Assembly (NCBI RefSeq): GCF_030463565.1 | Contig: NC_134644.1 | Span: forward strand, 151,553,967 to 151,617,966 | DNA from: Pelecanus crispus | Taxonomy: Eukaryota; Chordata; Aves; Pelecaniformes; Pelecanidae | Direction: 5' to 3' | Length of the DNA: 64,000 nucleotides | In this document: positions 38,401-52,400 of the stretch, one piece after another | How the letters are laid out: every line of letters begins with the position of its first letter | Numbering within the stretch: the stretch's first letter is position 1 | Notes under the pieces: model-generated | Told to the model about the DNA's origin: nothing | The model's database searches: none | What the model saw: the letters and a program-made list of their open reading frames with translations, nothing else | Made by a program: the position numbers and the translations under genes

Positions 38401-41400
38401 ATTAAAGGTTTACTGTACTTCCATTACAAATAAACTTAGAGTGAAAGAGACCAAATCTTTTCCAGAATGAAAACTGGTCTTTTCTTCTGAATTGCTTATA
38501 GTTTAAAGCTGTGAAATAACATGCTGTTCATTGCCTCATTGCTCACTGTAATCAGTATGGGTCTAGAAGATCACACATGTCCCTTTCCTTTCCTTCTTCA
38601 GAAGTTTTCAGTTAGCAGACATTCAAAGTCTTTAGATGTCACAAGGTTAAACAAAGACATTATTAATGCTGGAAATTATTGTTAAAAATAACAAGTATCT
38701 AAACATATTTTCATCCTTAGAGGCCTACACAAGACAGCAGAAGTATTTTAGTTACAAATCATATTTTTATTTTATTAACACTTCTATTTAAAACCAAAAA
38801 CTTTCTCAGTGTGAATGTCACAGATCTCAAATTTGCCTAACATTGCAGCAGATGGAGCAAGCAAGTGAAGTGGTGAAAAAGTGAAAGCCAGAAATGGATA
38901 CAACAGGGTAGAGCAGAACATTAAAAAAATTATGCCATAGATATCCTTTATCATATGCAGCAAAAATTAAAGCTAAGGAGAGAGAATGCAAACCAGATCA
39001 TTAAAACTGTGATGATAAACCATCTCTAACATTCAGAATATTACTTCAGTAAAACTAAGCAAAGATGTACTTTTTAGTCAATTAATTCTGTACTGAAGTG
39101 TTGAAACATGCAAAATCCTTTTCCTCAATGGGACTTCTCTCAGCACATTTGGAAGAATCATAGAATAGCAGGCTTATTTCTTTTAAAAACAAATTCAGAT
39201 ACCAACATACACACATGCTCACCATTTCTTGGTCGTCTTTGGCTGCCTTCAGCATCTGTTCCGATATAATTTTCTTCAAGCAGCTACTGAGCAAAAAGGC
39301 CTAGAGGATAAGCCAGAGAACATTTTGATGTCTTCTATTAAAAGATGGACTTGACTCGTCCATTCCTCCTCCACCAGAAAATTACAATCCCTAACTACTG
39401 AACTATTACTTCCCTAATTCTGTTAATTTTACTCTGTGCTTAACATCCCTACAGTGCACCAAACTAGCTGCAGTTGGTTAAAGCCCAGCCTCAGCATGAC
39501 TAACCCTCACAGGACCGCTCAGAGTGGAGACTAAAGATTTTTATGATTGGTTTTGTGAGGCGAGTTATTCTCTCTAGTCATCTGTGGCTCCTACCTTAAA
39601 GGCTGACGAATTACACCAAAGGCTAAGTAAGGTTAATCAAATGTAGCACTATCGGCATCAAAACCACTCCAACAAATGAAGCAAGCTGGAGTTTACAGGC
39701 ACTCAGCACTGCTGAAAATCAGAGCCCTGGTGGTTACACGAGATAGCTGCAACTGTTTGTAGACCAGCTAATACGAATGGAGCAGTATGCATTCATCCCA
39801 CATATTAGGTATCTAGCAGAGGCACCTCAGAGAGGAGGGGAGTTGTTCTTAGTTCCTTATGCTGTCTGATGAGCATGTCAGCTTCGTGGGATGATACAGC
39901 CCAAGTTAAGGTCTGAATTGCAGGAGGTGCCAACTTGCTGCTTACTCTCCAAAAGGAAGCATCTCAGGTAGGGCATCAAGCACTGAGAGATGAATCAAAG
40001 ACAAAATATCCTACAAGATCAGTGATGGAGTGGGGGAAGCCATCTCTGAATAAGCTGCAAATCATCCAGTCTTTCTGTTTTCTGCAGTGGGATCTTGGAT
40101 CAAACCCTTGTTTCTTCCACACAGTAGCACATATCTGGCTTTTAGCTCTTCCTCACACTTCTGAGGAAAGTGGGATGCAGGTTTTCTAATCAAAGAGTCA
40201 CTACATCAAGCACAACCCTAATAGATTTCAAGGGAGAATTAATACTGAGATAATTCTAGGGTTTTTTTGTTCTCCAACAGCAAAGAAACTAGAAAGCTTA
40301 CTGCTTATGGCTCATGTTCTCATAAGTGTGGCAGGAAATTAACACTTACTAAATAGCTGTGTGAACTGCATCATCACCCCAGAATTCAGAAGTCATGTGT
40401 GAGAAATTAAGCATTTTGATTTTACTTGAAAAATCCTGTCTGTTGCAAGGCAAGAGAAGCAGTTTACTTGAATAACAGGCTCTATACTTTTTATAGAAGC
40501 TCTGTACCTAAACTGAGACTGGTGCTGTCTTTGATATGGCAGAGCCTAGATTATTTGCTAGGCAGCATAACCACAGATGGATGACTTGAATTCCTGGATA
40601 CCTTTCTCTTTAAAGAGCTGCCTGAAAATAGTGGGAGGAATGGCACCCTATAAAAATCTTATTTAAGAATTATTTATATGGAAAAAAATATTTACAATGT
40701 CACATATTCACACCCTCCATCAAGCTGTCTTAATATGGCTTATGTTTATATTTGAACAATAGGATTTATTGTGGGAAATGGGAGCCCTTGACCTTAGGTG
40801 GGTCTGACCAGTTAATGACTTTGGATACTTACTGAGTCCAGTAAACAAATGGCACCTCTCCATACTCCATCCCAGGCTTGCTGCTGAGTGCTAGACATTT
40901 CTCTTCAATGCGGGGCGGTGTGTGTGTGGGGGAATCTCCTCCCCTTATACTAGAAACTCAAATGCTTTTCCCCAGGTAACTATGGCCCTAGGTTAACCTG
41001 CTTGAAAGCATAACTGCTGCACTCTGGTAGAGATGGACTAACCACTTTTGAAGATCCTCTATGGCTGTAAGATTACATTTTACTCTGATCCTTTCCTAAA
41101 AGGGCTGAGAACTAACCTGTTTTGTGTACAAAATTATCCACTGCCATGTGCCTGAATCATTGTACTCAAATCTGAGCTCCAGTGTGTCATCTTCACCATC
41201 CTTTGTAGCACCCTGGGGGGAAAAAAAAACGACCCCAAAACAAAAACCCAAAACCACAAAACCCCAACAACCAATGAACATAAACAGCTAAAAACAGCAT
41301 TAAGGTGTTCAGCCTTAAATCAGAATTAGTCAATCAGGTTCATTTTATAAAGTATATAAATAAAACAGCTGACGATCTGTACCAGAACACTTCTCCTGGG

Positions 41401-43446
41401 GGAGGGAGCAAGTGGGAGTTAGGATGGGGGAGTCTTTATAAGCATAAAGCTGGCTAAAGCAGTTCTTTTGCTCCCACACAAAACACTCTGCCAATTCTAC
41501 CTCCAACAGGAAAGGAAAGGGGCAGGTAAAGTATGACATGGACTACCAGGGAAAGGAGAAAACATAGCAGAGTAAACCTAGAAGGTTTACTGTTGTAAAG
41601 GCTGCCAAGGGAATATATTTCAGGATAGGTTTGGAGAGGAATATGAGCAGATAGGAGGGATTTAAAGCAGACCACCTCCTTGCCCCCAAGACCTGTTGTT
41701 GCCTGACAGCCTTAGTTTTTGTGATGAGAAAGTGAATTCAGATACAAAGTCAGTGAAATACTTACAAGAAAAGTAACCTGCCAGCTTCTTAACCTGTTGA
41801 TTTTAAAGCTGACCTCTTTGGTTTGGTTAGTAGGCAGTTTTATGCAGCAGTTAATCTCATTATTACCGACATAGATGTCAGCTGAGCAGCCTTCTTCTGG
41901 ATAGTCACAAATGCAAGGATCAAGCCGTACATATCCATAGAACTGTATTTCTCGAATCAGCTCCAGGAACTGCACCAAAAAGACAGAACTAAAGCAATAT
42001 GCTGTAAAGGCAAGTGAAATCTAGTGATTTGGGGGGATTTGGGGCGGGGAAGGCTATAAGGCAAATCTCTGAGATTCCTAATACTCTTTCTCCTGGGAGG
42101 ACGCAGATTCACCACAATATGTCAATGCTCAATTCAGAGACTAGCACTCACAGTCCAGACTTAGAAATTTGATTCCACCCCCCCCAATACGATGAACTGG
42201 GTCTTTTGCATGCTTATCAGATATGATAATGAGAAGAGATAAAACTAACAGCAAGAAATACTGAGAACAGCAGTCCCAGCATTCTGAATTTCCATCTGGT
42301 TTCCTAAACTGGATGACAAACCTTTGCACCCAAGTTCAGCAAATAGAGAAGACTTGGATTCACAGCCAAAAACTTTTTGCTAGCCCTTGGGATCCAAGTC
42401 ATTCTTCTTGGGATATTTTAAAATACTAGCAGAGATGGGAACCGCCTCTTCTATTTGGTGTCTCTGTATCTGACCAGGAGATGGGAGACCTGGGTCTCTA
42501 GCTCAAACCATTCCACAAAGCCATATTTTATTGTTAGAGTCACAGCCTCTAGTATCATTGCTTCAAAACCCACTCCTTTGATCTCTTTATATTGTTTTTA
42601 AAAGACCATTTTACCTTTGCTTTGCTTGCATTTTTTTGTAGAAATTTAAGTTCCTGCATCTGCCCTTCTGTTGGTTTAACCCAATTCCTCTCAACTTCCT
42701 GGATTGCCTTAAAAGAATTTTTAAAAATAGCAAAAAAGTCAGCAAAAATGTATTTCCTTTCACACACACTCAGAAACACACACACACACAGCGCTTTTTT
42801 TTTTTTTAAACTCGGCCTTTGATTTTAGGACCAGTTCACTCTACACTGTTCTTTCTTCCTGAATTAATAATTTCCAAAGCTAGTACAACTCAACACACCT
42901 ACAGTTCAGAATTCAAATGCTGTCATATCATGGCAGAGCGCCTATATATAGAGACATACAGATACATACACACGCTTGAAAATAGAGTGCACAGACACCT
43001 AAATATGTCCTTTTTATGCAATACTTCTCCCATGCACAAAACATAGATGAGTTACAATCTCTAGTACATGAGTGTAGGGGAAGAAAACAAACAAAAAGAA
43101 CATGATCAACAACAGCTATACCCAGCACTTAGAAAAGCACAACAAAGCAGCATTAAAAATGAACCATTTACAAATATTTCAAGAATTTGTATGAAAGATG
43201 AAATTAACATGGGAAAGTTAACTTTTTAAAATTCTAAAGACCTTTCAGTTTTACCTGCATATATAGCAAATTCAGTGAAGCTCTGCAATCCATCAGCAGT
43301 GTATCAAGAGAAGGATCCATATACCTTTTCCAAGCCAAGGGAAAAAAAAGTAATAAAATATGAAGATATGCTTCTAAATATGGCATTTTGATTTTTCAGC
43401 TAAGTATGATGGGAGCATAACCCAGAAAGATCCTGTTGCTTACCAG

Positions 43447-43484
<38 letters not shown>

Positions 43485-46400
43485 AGAGAGAGAGAAAACC
43501 ACCCAGTTGTGCCCTTGAAGTGTGTACTTACTTATTCTTTATACATTGTAGCAGAATGGAAATAAACTAAAATCAGGTTATCCAATCTCTCCACTTTGAT
43601 TTTGGTTGTACCAAACATAACAGTTACAATTCAGAACTAAAACTTTCCTCCTTATTTTCTCAAACAACTCTGGATTTGTCTACATAAAAGTTGGTAAGAC
43701 TCTCAGGGCATCCAGTGCCATGCTGCAGTGCTGACGTACAAGACCTAGTTTTAAGCTAGCTAGCTGCAGTACCAACTACTGTAGAACTGCTGCAGGATCA
43801 GATCGGTACAGCAGCAAAGCAATTTAAATATTCAGTTATCCAAGTGCCATGCTGCAACAACTAGCTTGAGCCGTTTTATCTAAAAGCAGCTTGGGTAAGT
43901 CTACATGACAGTACAGAGCAGCACAGGCTCCATAGGTGGTACGGCTGTATTACTCCCATTGCACAGGTGATACACCTCCTGCAGCACAGGAACAACCCCA
44001 GGACTGCCATTTCCTACCTCAGTGCTTTGAAGCAGTGCTAGATAGAGAAGTAACTGCTCAGACGGTCACTTTGTCACGGCTTAGTACCACGCGGTGCTTT
44101 CAATAGGCTACTAGGTTCTCTAGTTTATAAGGGCACATATAGGGAAACAGAGAAAGCTTTGTAGAGGCCAAGGTCTATCCCAGTAGAATTCAAGCAGACA
44201 AGTTACAAGCCTCAAACAACAGGTTTCTGTGTAGCTTCAAGGCAAGCAACCTTGCTTGCTGCCACCAAAAGGCATGGTCTGTTCTTCCTCTTCTGCTCCC
44301 AAACACAGTCCTTGCTCTAGCATTCATCTGATGCAGCCAATGCAACTCACTAAGCATGCAAAAATCTATTCCCTTTTTTCTTTTTCATTGTAGGGAGAAG
44401 TAGACCAGACAACAACCACAGCAACAAGGCATTAGACTGGCTCAGCTATAGGGCCTAACTGCACCCTCAGGGCACTGTTTGACAAGCAGGACTTTGGCAC
44501 CAGACTCCCTGTCCCCAGGGTTTATCCTCACCCACAAGTCAGCACAACTGTTTTCTGTACAGCAAACAAGACTAGGGGACTGGCCCAGGCCAAAAATAGG
44601 CCAGCAAAACCAAATTAAAAAAAAAAAAAACAAACCAGCCAGCAACTTATTTTTAGGCCAGGTTAGCTTGCCAGTCCAGTTCACCATGTCTGCCCACATA
44701 ACCGAGGATGAGCCTGAGGTGCGAGCAAATGAAAGGGGAAGACTGTTCTGCTGCTTACCCCGGGCCACTTACTAAAAGAAATGCTCAAGCTATAGCCTCA
44801 GCTATTTTGTGTATTAGTATGCAGAAATGAGCACTTTAGATAAAAAGTAATCCATCTCTGCTCAGAGTTGTAGTTTGCAACTCCGAACTCGAAGTTCTCT
44901 TCTATATTGTTTACAGGAACATTCCCATTTGTGGTCACTGCATTATGCAGGTATAAAAATCATGAGGCAAGCAGCCACAAAGCACCTCTATAGATTCTGA
45001 AAGACAGAAGGAACAAATAGCTAGCTGCTGTAAAGGACACTTCAGGAATACTACAGCGATAAAATTTAAAACAGACAGGGCCACAGAAACCAGTCAATTC
45101 CAGTAACAAATTGGCCTCAGAAAAACAGTCAAGCTGCTGAGGCTTGCAAGACTTTAAGTTACTCTTTCTCTGTTTATAGCAGTTGTCATGCATCTTGGTA
45201 GTTTCTCTTAAGCTTCTTGCTCACCACTTTCTGATCCCAAGCTTACAGTGCAACTCTTTCATGGTCTGAAGACTCACATAAGGAAGTTCAAAGTCTGCCA
45301 CTTTTTTCACCACTGGGAAAAGAAGAAAAACCACAGAGACATTTGGTGAAATCTAGTGAAGCAGCCCAGCTACTTTCATATATCAGTTAGTACTGGTTAA
45401 CAATGTGCTTTTGGAGAAGAAAAAGAACTTAACACATGTAAATTCTGGTGTAAGGTAAGGTGACAAGTTAGTCATCTGTCTCACTTCTCCGAGTCTAAAC
45501 TGACATAGCTCTATTACTTACAGAGTATCTCTACGCCCTTAGACTATGCTTTTATAGAATATCCTTCTCTCAAAACACAGCTAAGCAGTATAGCTGTTTC
45601 TGCATTTAAAGGACCTATGGATGCAGGCTTCCAGGACTGGTGCTTTTCTTGAACAGAACACCAGACAAGAGCACTATAACTAACGTACAGCAAGAAAACT
45701 ATGTCACTCTTCAAAGGTCACTACTTTCCTGTGTACTTTTAAAAAAAATTATGTTTAAAGGCCCCAACCTGTAAACATTTATTTCTAAGCCAATACCACA
45801 ATTCAGCAGAACACTTAAACATGTGATTTTAAGCATGTGAGCATCTAAACTTTTCTTTTGGCAGTGGACTGTGGGTTACATTTGGACTTGATATATTTGT
45901 GAGGAATATCAAAGATGCACAGAAATGTAATCAATTGAAAAACTTTTCTATTCTCCTGTGTATCTAATTCTACCAGAATAGAAGGCAAAAATAAATCCAT
46001 CTGCAACTGCAGTAGAAGAGTATATAAAATGTGTTACATCCAGATACATTTGAGACATAAGAGCAGCCAGGGATTCTGTGTACTCAAGAGATACCTTTCA
46101 CAGCCAGAGAGAAGGGAGCAGGGGAACAATAAATAAAATAGACACAGACAATAGAGTTCCTACCCCACTGAGTAAGCCTGAGTTTAGTATCGGACCTTCA
46201 TCTTGAAAAGGTTCGGAAGAACATTAACATTTTTATGCCAATGAGAAGACTGAAAAAAAGCTAAGTGACTTGCCAAGGCCACACAGAGAGGCTGCAATGC
46301 CTAGCTTTACTCCAGTCAACAGCAAAGATTTTGTTCACTTCCCTGATGTGGCCCAAGCCTATCCCAGCCCCAGGCCTGGATCCAGCCTCATCCACACACC

Positions 46401-49400
46401 CTCCCACATGGGAAACAGGACATCAGCAGACCAATGAGGACATAAAAGCCCCTTCGTATTTTATGACCATAAAGAGACTCACAACCCTGATTTACAGCTT
46501 GCTCAGTACCATCGTGGCTAAACTTAGGTTTCTATCACTTAAGAGAGGAAACATGTGATGATATAAAGGAAAGTAAGCCACAGACATTGCTTATAAATAT
46601 AACAAAAGAGTTTCCTGTCCCATTGTTAAACTCAGCATGTGATCTGCAAATTAGGAACTGTTTTATGTAGGTATGGCCATCTGATTAAATGACTACCCAG
46701 AAGTTCCCATGCGGTAAAATTGCTACATGTCTTGTAAACTGAAAGGGACATGGTATTTGTGTGTGAAAGTCTCACCCCTGCACCACACTATCTATTGCCA
46801 TACTTTGCTCCCCACTACCACTCCTTCCAAGCCATGTGGGGAGAGGGCTTGAGGGGGTTTCTCAGACAGGACGGGTCTTAGCCTGAGCCTGAGCAGGCTC
46901 ATGCAAGCTCTGTACAGACTCCAGGTTCAGTCACTGCAGCCAACAATGACAACAAAAAAGTCCAAGGGAGGGCTAAGTTAAGCACCTTGTAAAACTTACC
47001 AGAGAGCGCTCCACCATCATGATCTTGAAAGAAAAATAAGCTAAAATATTTTATTAATTCTCTTGATAGCCCCATCTTGCATGATATAACCTTTAAAAAC
47101 AAAGAAGGTCAGAAGCTTAGCTATCCATTAGCATGAATAAGGAAGAAATGTTCAATACCTATTAATGTAACTTAATTGTTTTTAAATTTTCCCTTATGTC
47201 CCATTTAATTGCCCATTTAAAGGCAAATATAACCATTCCCATATTGCAGCATTTGAGTTTGTGAGGAGTTCCTTAAGTTTCAAAGGAACATAAAAATGTA
47301 ATAAAATAGAAAATGTTCTCTATTCTGCCATGCATTGAAGTATCTTCTAATGCAAGGCATCTGACCTGTTATTCCAGATCTTTACTACTAAATCCCCAAA
47401 TACTGTAAGCACTGTGTGCTCTGAGCTAACATTGCTCATGAGCAGTATAAATATGTATTTTTACAGGATTTGTGTATTTTCCAAGCTGATAGAGTCCTCT
47501 CATTTTTCTAGGAAATATCTAGACGTCCTGCCCCTTTACTGAAAGTGCCAGTCTTACTCATAGGGTTCTACAGTTCTGTGTGAAGGCTTCTGACAAGAGC
47601 AGACTTGAGCTCTGTTGAGCTTTCATTATTGACAGTGCATAAGGAAGAAAGATCCTATCCATTTGGATAAACATTCGGATCGTTTTTAGCTTGCTGTGGC
47701 CCCTCTACACCTTTTCTGAAAGAGGGCAGAAGTAGCACCAGCAGAAAAAAGCATAAGTTATTTGCAGGACCAACTGCACAATGGGATAGTCAGGACAGAA
47801 AAATCAGGCAGAGGTGAGCACAGAAACTGCCAAATCAGATTGGGGCAGTTGTCTTGTTCTATTTTAGGTCCTGAAAAATCAAAGTATAAGTTAAAGCAGC
47901 CATAACCTAAGAGCACAGTGCCATCAGAGCATTCCTAAATTCTGCAGTGACCATAATCTCCTGAATTTGCTCAGGAAAGGGGCGTGGCAACCATAAGAAA
48001 TCTCTCCACCCCTGAGAACACTCCTGTCACAGCTCATCTGGCAGATTGTGCAACTTGATAGAGGAGTCATGCTTTGGTCAGAGAAGCTGGACTTTCTTTG
48101 TCTGAGCACAAGGTGGAAGTACCGGTTTTCAGTCTTCTTCCAGAAGGTGCCAATCCTGAAACACTTCCAGCTCTGTGTCACAGTGACAGCATTGTAAATT
48201 CACTCACCCCCACAGTTCAGAAGGGTTTTTTCCATCTGTATCAGCTGGTTTAAAAAGCAGACATGTTTTTGTGAATGGAAAAAAAAGTAGACATCAATCT
48301 AAATATAGGTTGGGAAGAATTGTTCCAAGTTAAAATTAAAGAACACATTCATGAGGTTTCCTTATACTTGTTAATATCAGGGCTGTTACCGGAGAGGGCA
48401 GCAGAGCATAAAAATCACTTTTCTCATACTCATTTCAGTCACCAGGTAGAACGGAAGAAAGTTTCAGAAGTCCAAACACAAAAGACAAAGAAGTGAATAT
48501 TAGCAGCACCATCCTTCATTCCATCTGCCTCTGTGATAAGAAGTCCCTACAAATTACTTTAAGATATTAGCCAGAGCTTCAGCATTTTATCCCTTAGTAG
48601 CATAATACTAAGTGTACCAGATGGCATTTCCCAGGAATGTCAGAAACATATCTCGGATTCAGTAGGATTTTGACTTATTTTATTTCTTGGATCAAAGCAC
48701 AAGCTGGTATATGCTGCCTGAACATCAGGATGTTAGGGAGTGACAGTTGCAAAATCTACCTCCACTGCAAAAGAACAGTGAATGTGGTAGTGCATATACA
48801 ATGACGAAAGCTAAATAATTCCTAAAGTCCTATCTCATCTTTAAGACCACAAGAGAAGAAATGGTGTCTGCAGCATTTCAAATGTCATTGTTTCTTTAAA
48901 GTGCCACATAAACATTAAAAACCTACAAATGCAATACACAAAGTAACATACAACACCACTGTCTGGCTTGGAAATTACCTTGACCCACTGCAAAACTAAC
49001 AAGTTTAAAAAATGCTAATAATTTGGGCTTGATAAAGTATATTAGCAAATCCCTTCTTTACTCAAGGTCCCTATGCAAGTCTCCTATCTAAAAATGTCTC
49101 CTTACTTCTTCTACCCTATTAGCACCTACTTCCCTCTCCCCAAATCAAAATTCCTATCTCCCTGCCACCCCCAACACTTTTTACCTTCAGCACCTCCTAC
49201 CCCACAAGTCTCCCATTGCAGGGTCTAAGGCCAACTCTGACACTTGCCTTCCCCTGGAAGAACTGGTCCCAGCATCGCCTCAGGTGGCGCAAACCCCATA
49301 GCAGAACAAAGCCAACAAGGGTTTACCCTGTGTTATCCAACTCATGGTAACTGTGCACAGACACTGTGTGTTCTGCAGCCAGACTAACACACAGCAGCTT

Positions 49401-52400
49401 GATGAAGGAGGGTCAATACCTGTTCAGCTCGCTTGTACCCATGGCCAGCTGAGAACTACCTCCACAAACTCAGATTGCAAAGGCACAGCAGAAATACAGT
49501 ACACAATTGTCTGTATGATGAGAGGAAATTTCAGATTCCCATGACAAAGAAGAGCACCCATCTGGCAGGTGTATGCTTTGTTATTGCTGTTAAGGTTAGG
49601 AAATGGGAACAACTGAGGAAAAGGCTTCAGCCTTGCTCATGCACACATGTGTGCAAGTACACAAAATATACAGAGCTGCTGCTGCTCCTCCTCTCCTGGC
49701 ATAAGAAGGGAACCCCAGCTGAAAGTTTCAAACACAAGTCAGCCAGTTGTGTAAACAACATTTGGTTGCTACTGGTTTCAAAATGTAACTAGCAATGGTT
49801 TGCTGTATGTATTACACCAGCTGTTACGGACATCCCAGAGCCACAGTGGTAGAACTGCGCCAATACTGCAAAGGAAGTCCTGCAGTTTCACAGCAAACAT
49901 CAGGGGACAAAACAAGTAAAGGAGAAGCATGCAGAAAAACAAGACATATCAGTTGCACAGTAAGTCTTAACAGCAGTGCACCAGCTAAGACATAAGCCAA
50001 GGCTAGACCATCGTTTCTGCCTACACTGTTCAAGCACTTTCACCCACACTATGCTAAACCAAAGAGGGGGGTTAATTAAGAATGTGTCCCCATAAGGAAT
50101 AGTATATATTTTCTGGTTCTATCATACATGAAGGAAACCTGAACTTGACAGCCAAATGCCATAGTAGAGGAGGGCACATAACATTAAGATGACATAAATT
50201 ATGGGCAAATGTAAGAACCAAAAAAGCTCATCTGCAAAATCAGCAACACTCCCTCACCCCCCTGGTACAATAAACCCCTCAAAAAACACACAAGATATTC
50301 TTGTATGTCTTCAAATAGGGAGTTTTATCCTTTCCTGACTGAAGTTGTCTTAATTTTTGCCCGCTTCTCACAAATGGAAAATTTCAACACAATTCCAGAA
50401 ACCCATTACCTCTAATACTCTTTCTGCGGTGTCCGATGTCTGGATATCAAGTCTAATATTGCTGCTATCAGCGAGGTAAACATCCAAAAAGGCTCTCTGG
50501 GTTTGGATCTTAAATGTATCCTGTTAGGTGGAAACAGAACACTTTTATTGCTTTTCATATTGCTGGAGCCCTTCTGAAGATGCTGATGCTCCATTTCCCT
50601 ATTTACTCCAGTAAAATAAACAACTGAGATTACTGTTTAGTAAACAGTAAGTTACTAAAATTACTGTTAAAGCTTGCAGATGACAAAAAAATCATGTGCA
50701 GAACGGCAAGTGGGAAGATACTGCAGAATTAGAGGAGGGTCACTTTGATGTTAAGCTGAGCACAAGTTACTTAGTGTCTCAGTATCTGTAGGAACGACGC
50801 AGTCACTATCCTAGGAAGCAGAGACTCCAAAGAGAGGAGGCAGATAAACAGCTGCATGTGAATATTCCAAGCCACAGTCTTGCCAAAAGGAAAAAATGCA
50901 TCTCTGTACCTATAAATAGGAAAATCTCCAGTGAGAATAATGAGGCTATGGTATCTTAATACGCCAGAGCCACTGCTACTGCAATACTGTGCACAGTGCC
51001 AGTGCCCAAGGTTCAAAAACACCGCAAACAGAGATGCAAAGAAGAAACCTGAAAGCATTTAGGTCATGAGGAAACAGGCCACACAGTAAGTGACCTTAGA
51101 AAACTTTCTTACGTCTAGACGTAATAAAGGGGTGATATGCAATCAGGAAAACTAAAGTACAGAAGCCAGATCCATTGGCTGTCAGGTGATGATAAACGCA
51201 GTCAGACTAGAAATAAAGCACACATTTCTAACAGTGAGGTGGCGCACAGAAATGGTGTATTCTCCACTGGTTTTATATCAAATATCATTGTTATAAATTG
51301 ACTTTACATTTCCCTAAAAGACTTTCCCGAGCTCAAACTGAGAAAACCCCATGCCTTGCTATGCATGAGAAGTCAGACTTACTTGTTTCAAGAGGATGGA
51401 CACTAGTTTGAGAACTCCCTTGGGGATGCATCTGGATGAGGTGGGAGAAACTCATTGTTGTAGCTCCTCTTCCTGTTGATTGCTCTGTATCAGAGGACAG
51501 CAGTAGTCCTTCTGGCATTTTTATTAATTAAGGAGAGGTACTTCCCTTGAGATTCATAGCAGAGGAAAAATGCTGTAATTGCACATACTGCATGCAATTA
51601 TAAATTTTACTTTCTTGCATCCACCTTTGCTAGCCTGGTAGAAGAGATGGGAAACTCCCTGGGAGCCCTTAGGTTTCAAGTACTCTCGGTATCTTGCTGC
51701 AGTCTCTTCATGGTGCCTGTACATAGGAGCATCTCCTGACCCCTGCGATGTCAGCAAGAACAGGGTGGCAGGGCTGACGTTTATGCTATGTGTTCCATTA
51801 CCCCCCTTTGGGTACCCTGGAGAGCATGCTAAGATGTATGACTCCAGTTAACTAACTCAGCTCAGACTGGTAACTTTTTTGGGTCAGAAAGACCACATTT
51901 TCCAGTAAATCTGGCTTAATTAAGAATTATTTCAAGGTAAGATCAAATACAAACAAAATGAGTTTTCTTCCACATCATCTAAAAATTAAGAACACACTGA
52001 CAAAAGTTTGTAGAAAGATACATGGGGAAAAAAGGTCTTGAGGAAAACCAAAACAAAACAATATTTCTTATTTAAACAGACTACCCACGGATTTCCATGG
52101 CACCCAGTATTTCACCTAGCTGCATGCCTACAAGTCTGTTTGCACACATTAAAGAACAAAAGGGCCTCTTCTCAAGGCATTAGCCAATACCCTGTCTGAA
52201 TGCCTTCTGGGGATCCACACAGATTTAATATTTATCTCCAAACTAATTTCTTTCTTATCCAGGAGACAGGTCTAATCATTCTTGTTAATGAAAATAAGCA
52301 TTACTTTGCTTCCATGGAGATACAAAAGCCCCTCTCTCACTTACATAAGGATAATCTCCTGTGCTTACCTGAGTACCTTACTACTTTCCTCAAATGGGAA

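Noticed and set aside
39165-39180. aatcatagaatag, resembling a CR1 3' end, next to an SNX31 exon
   Set aside because: Only about 13 bases match and the continuing sequence does not follow CR1.
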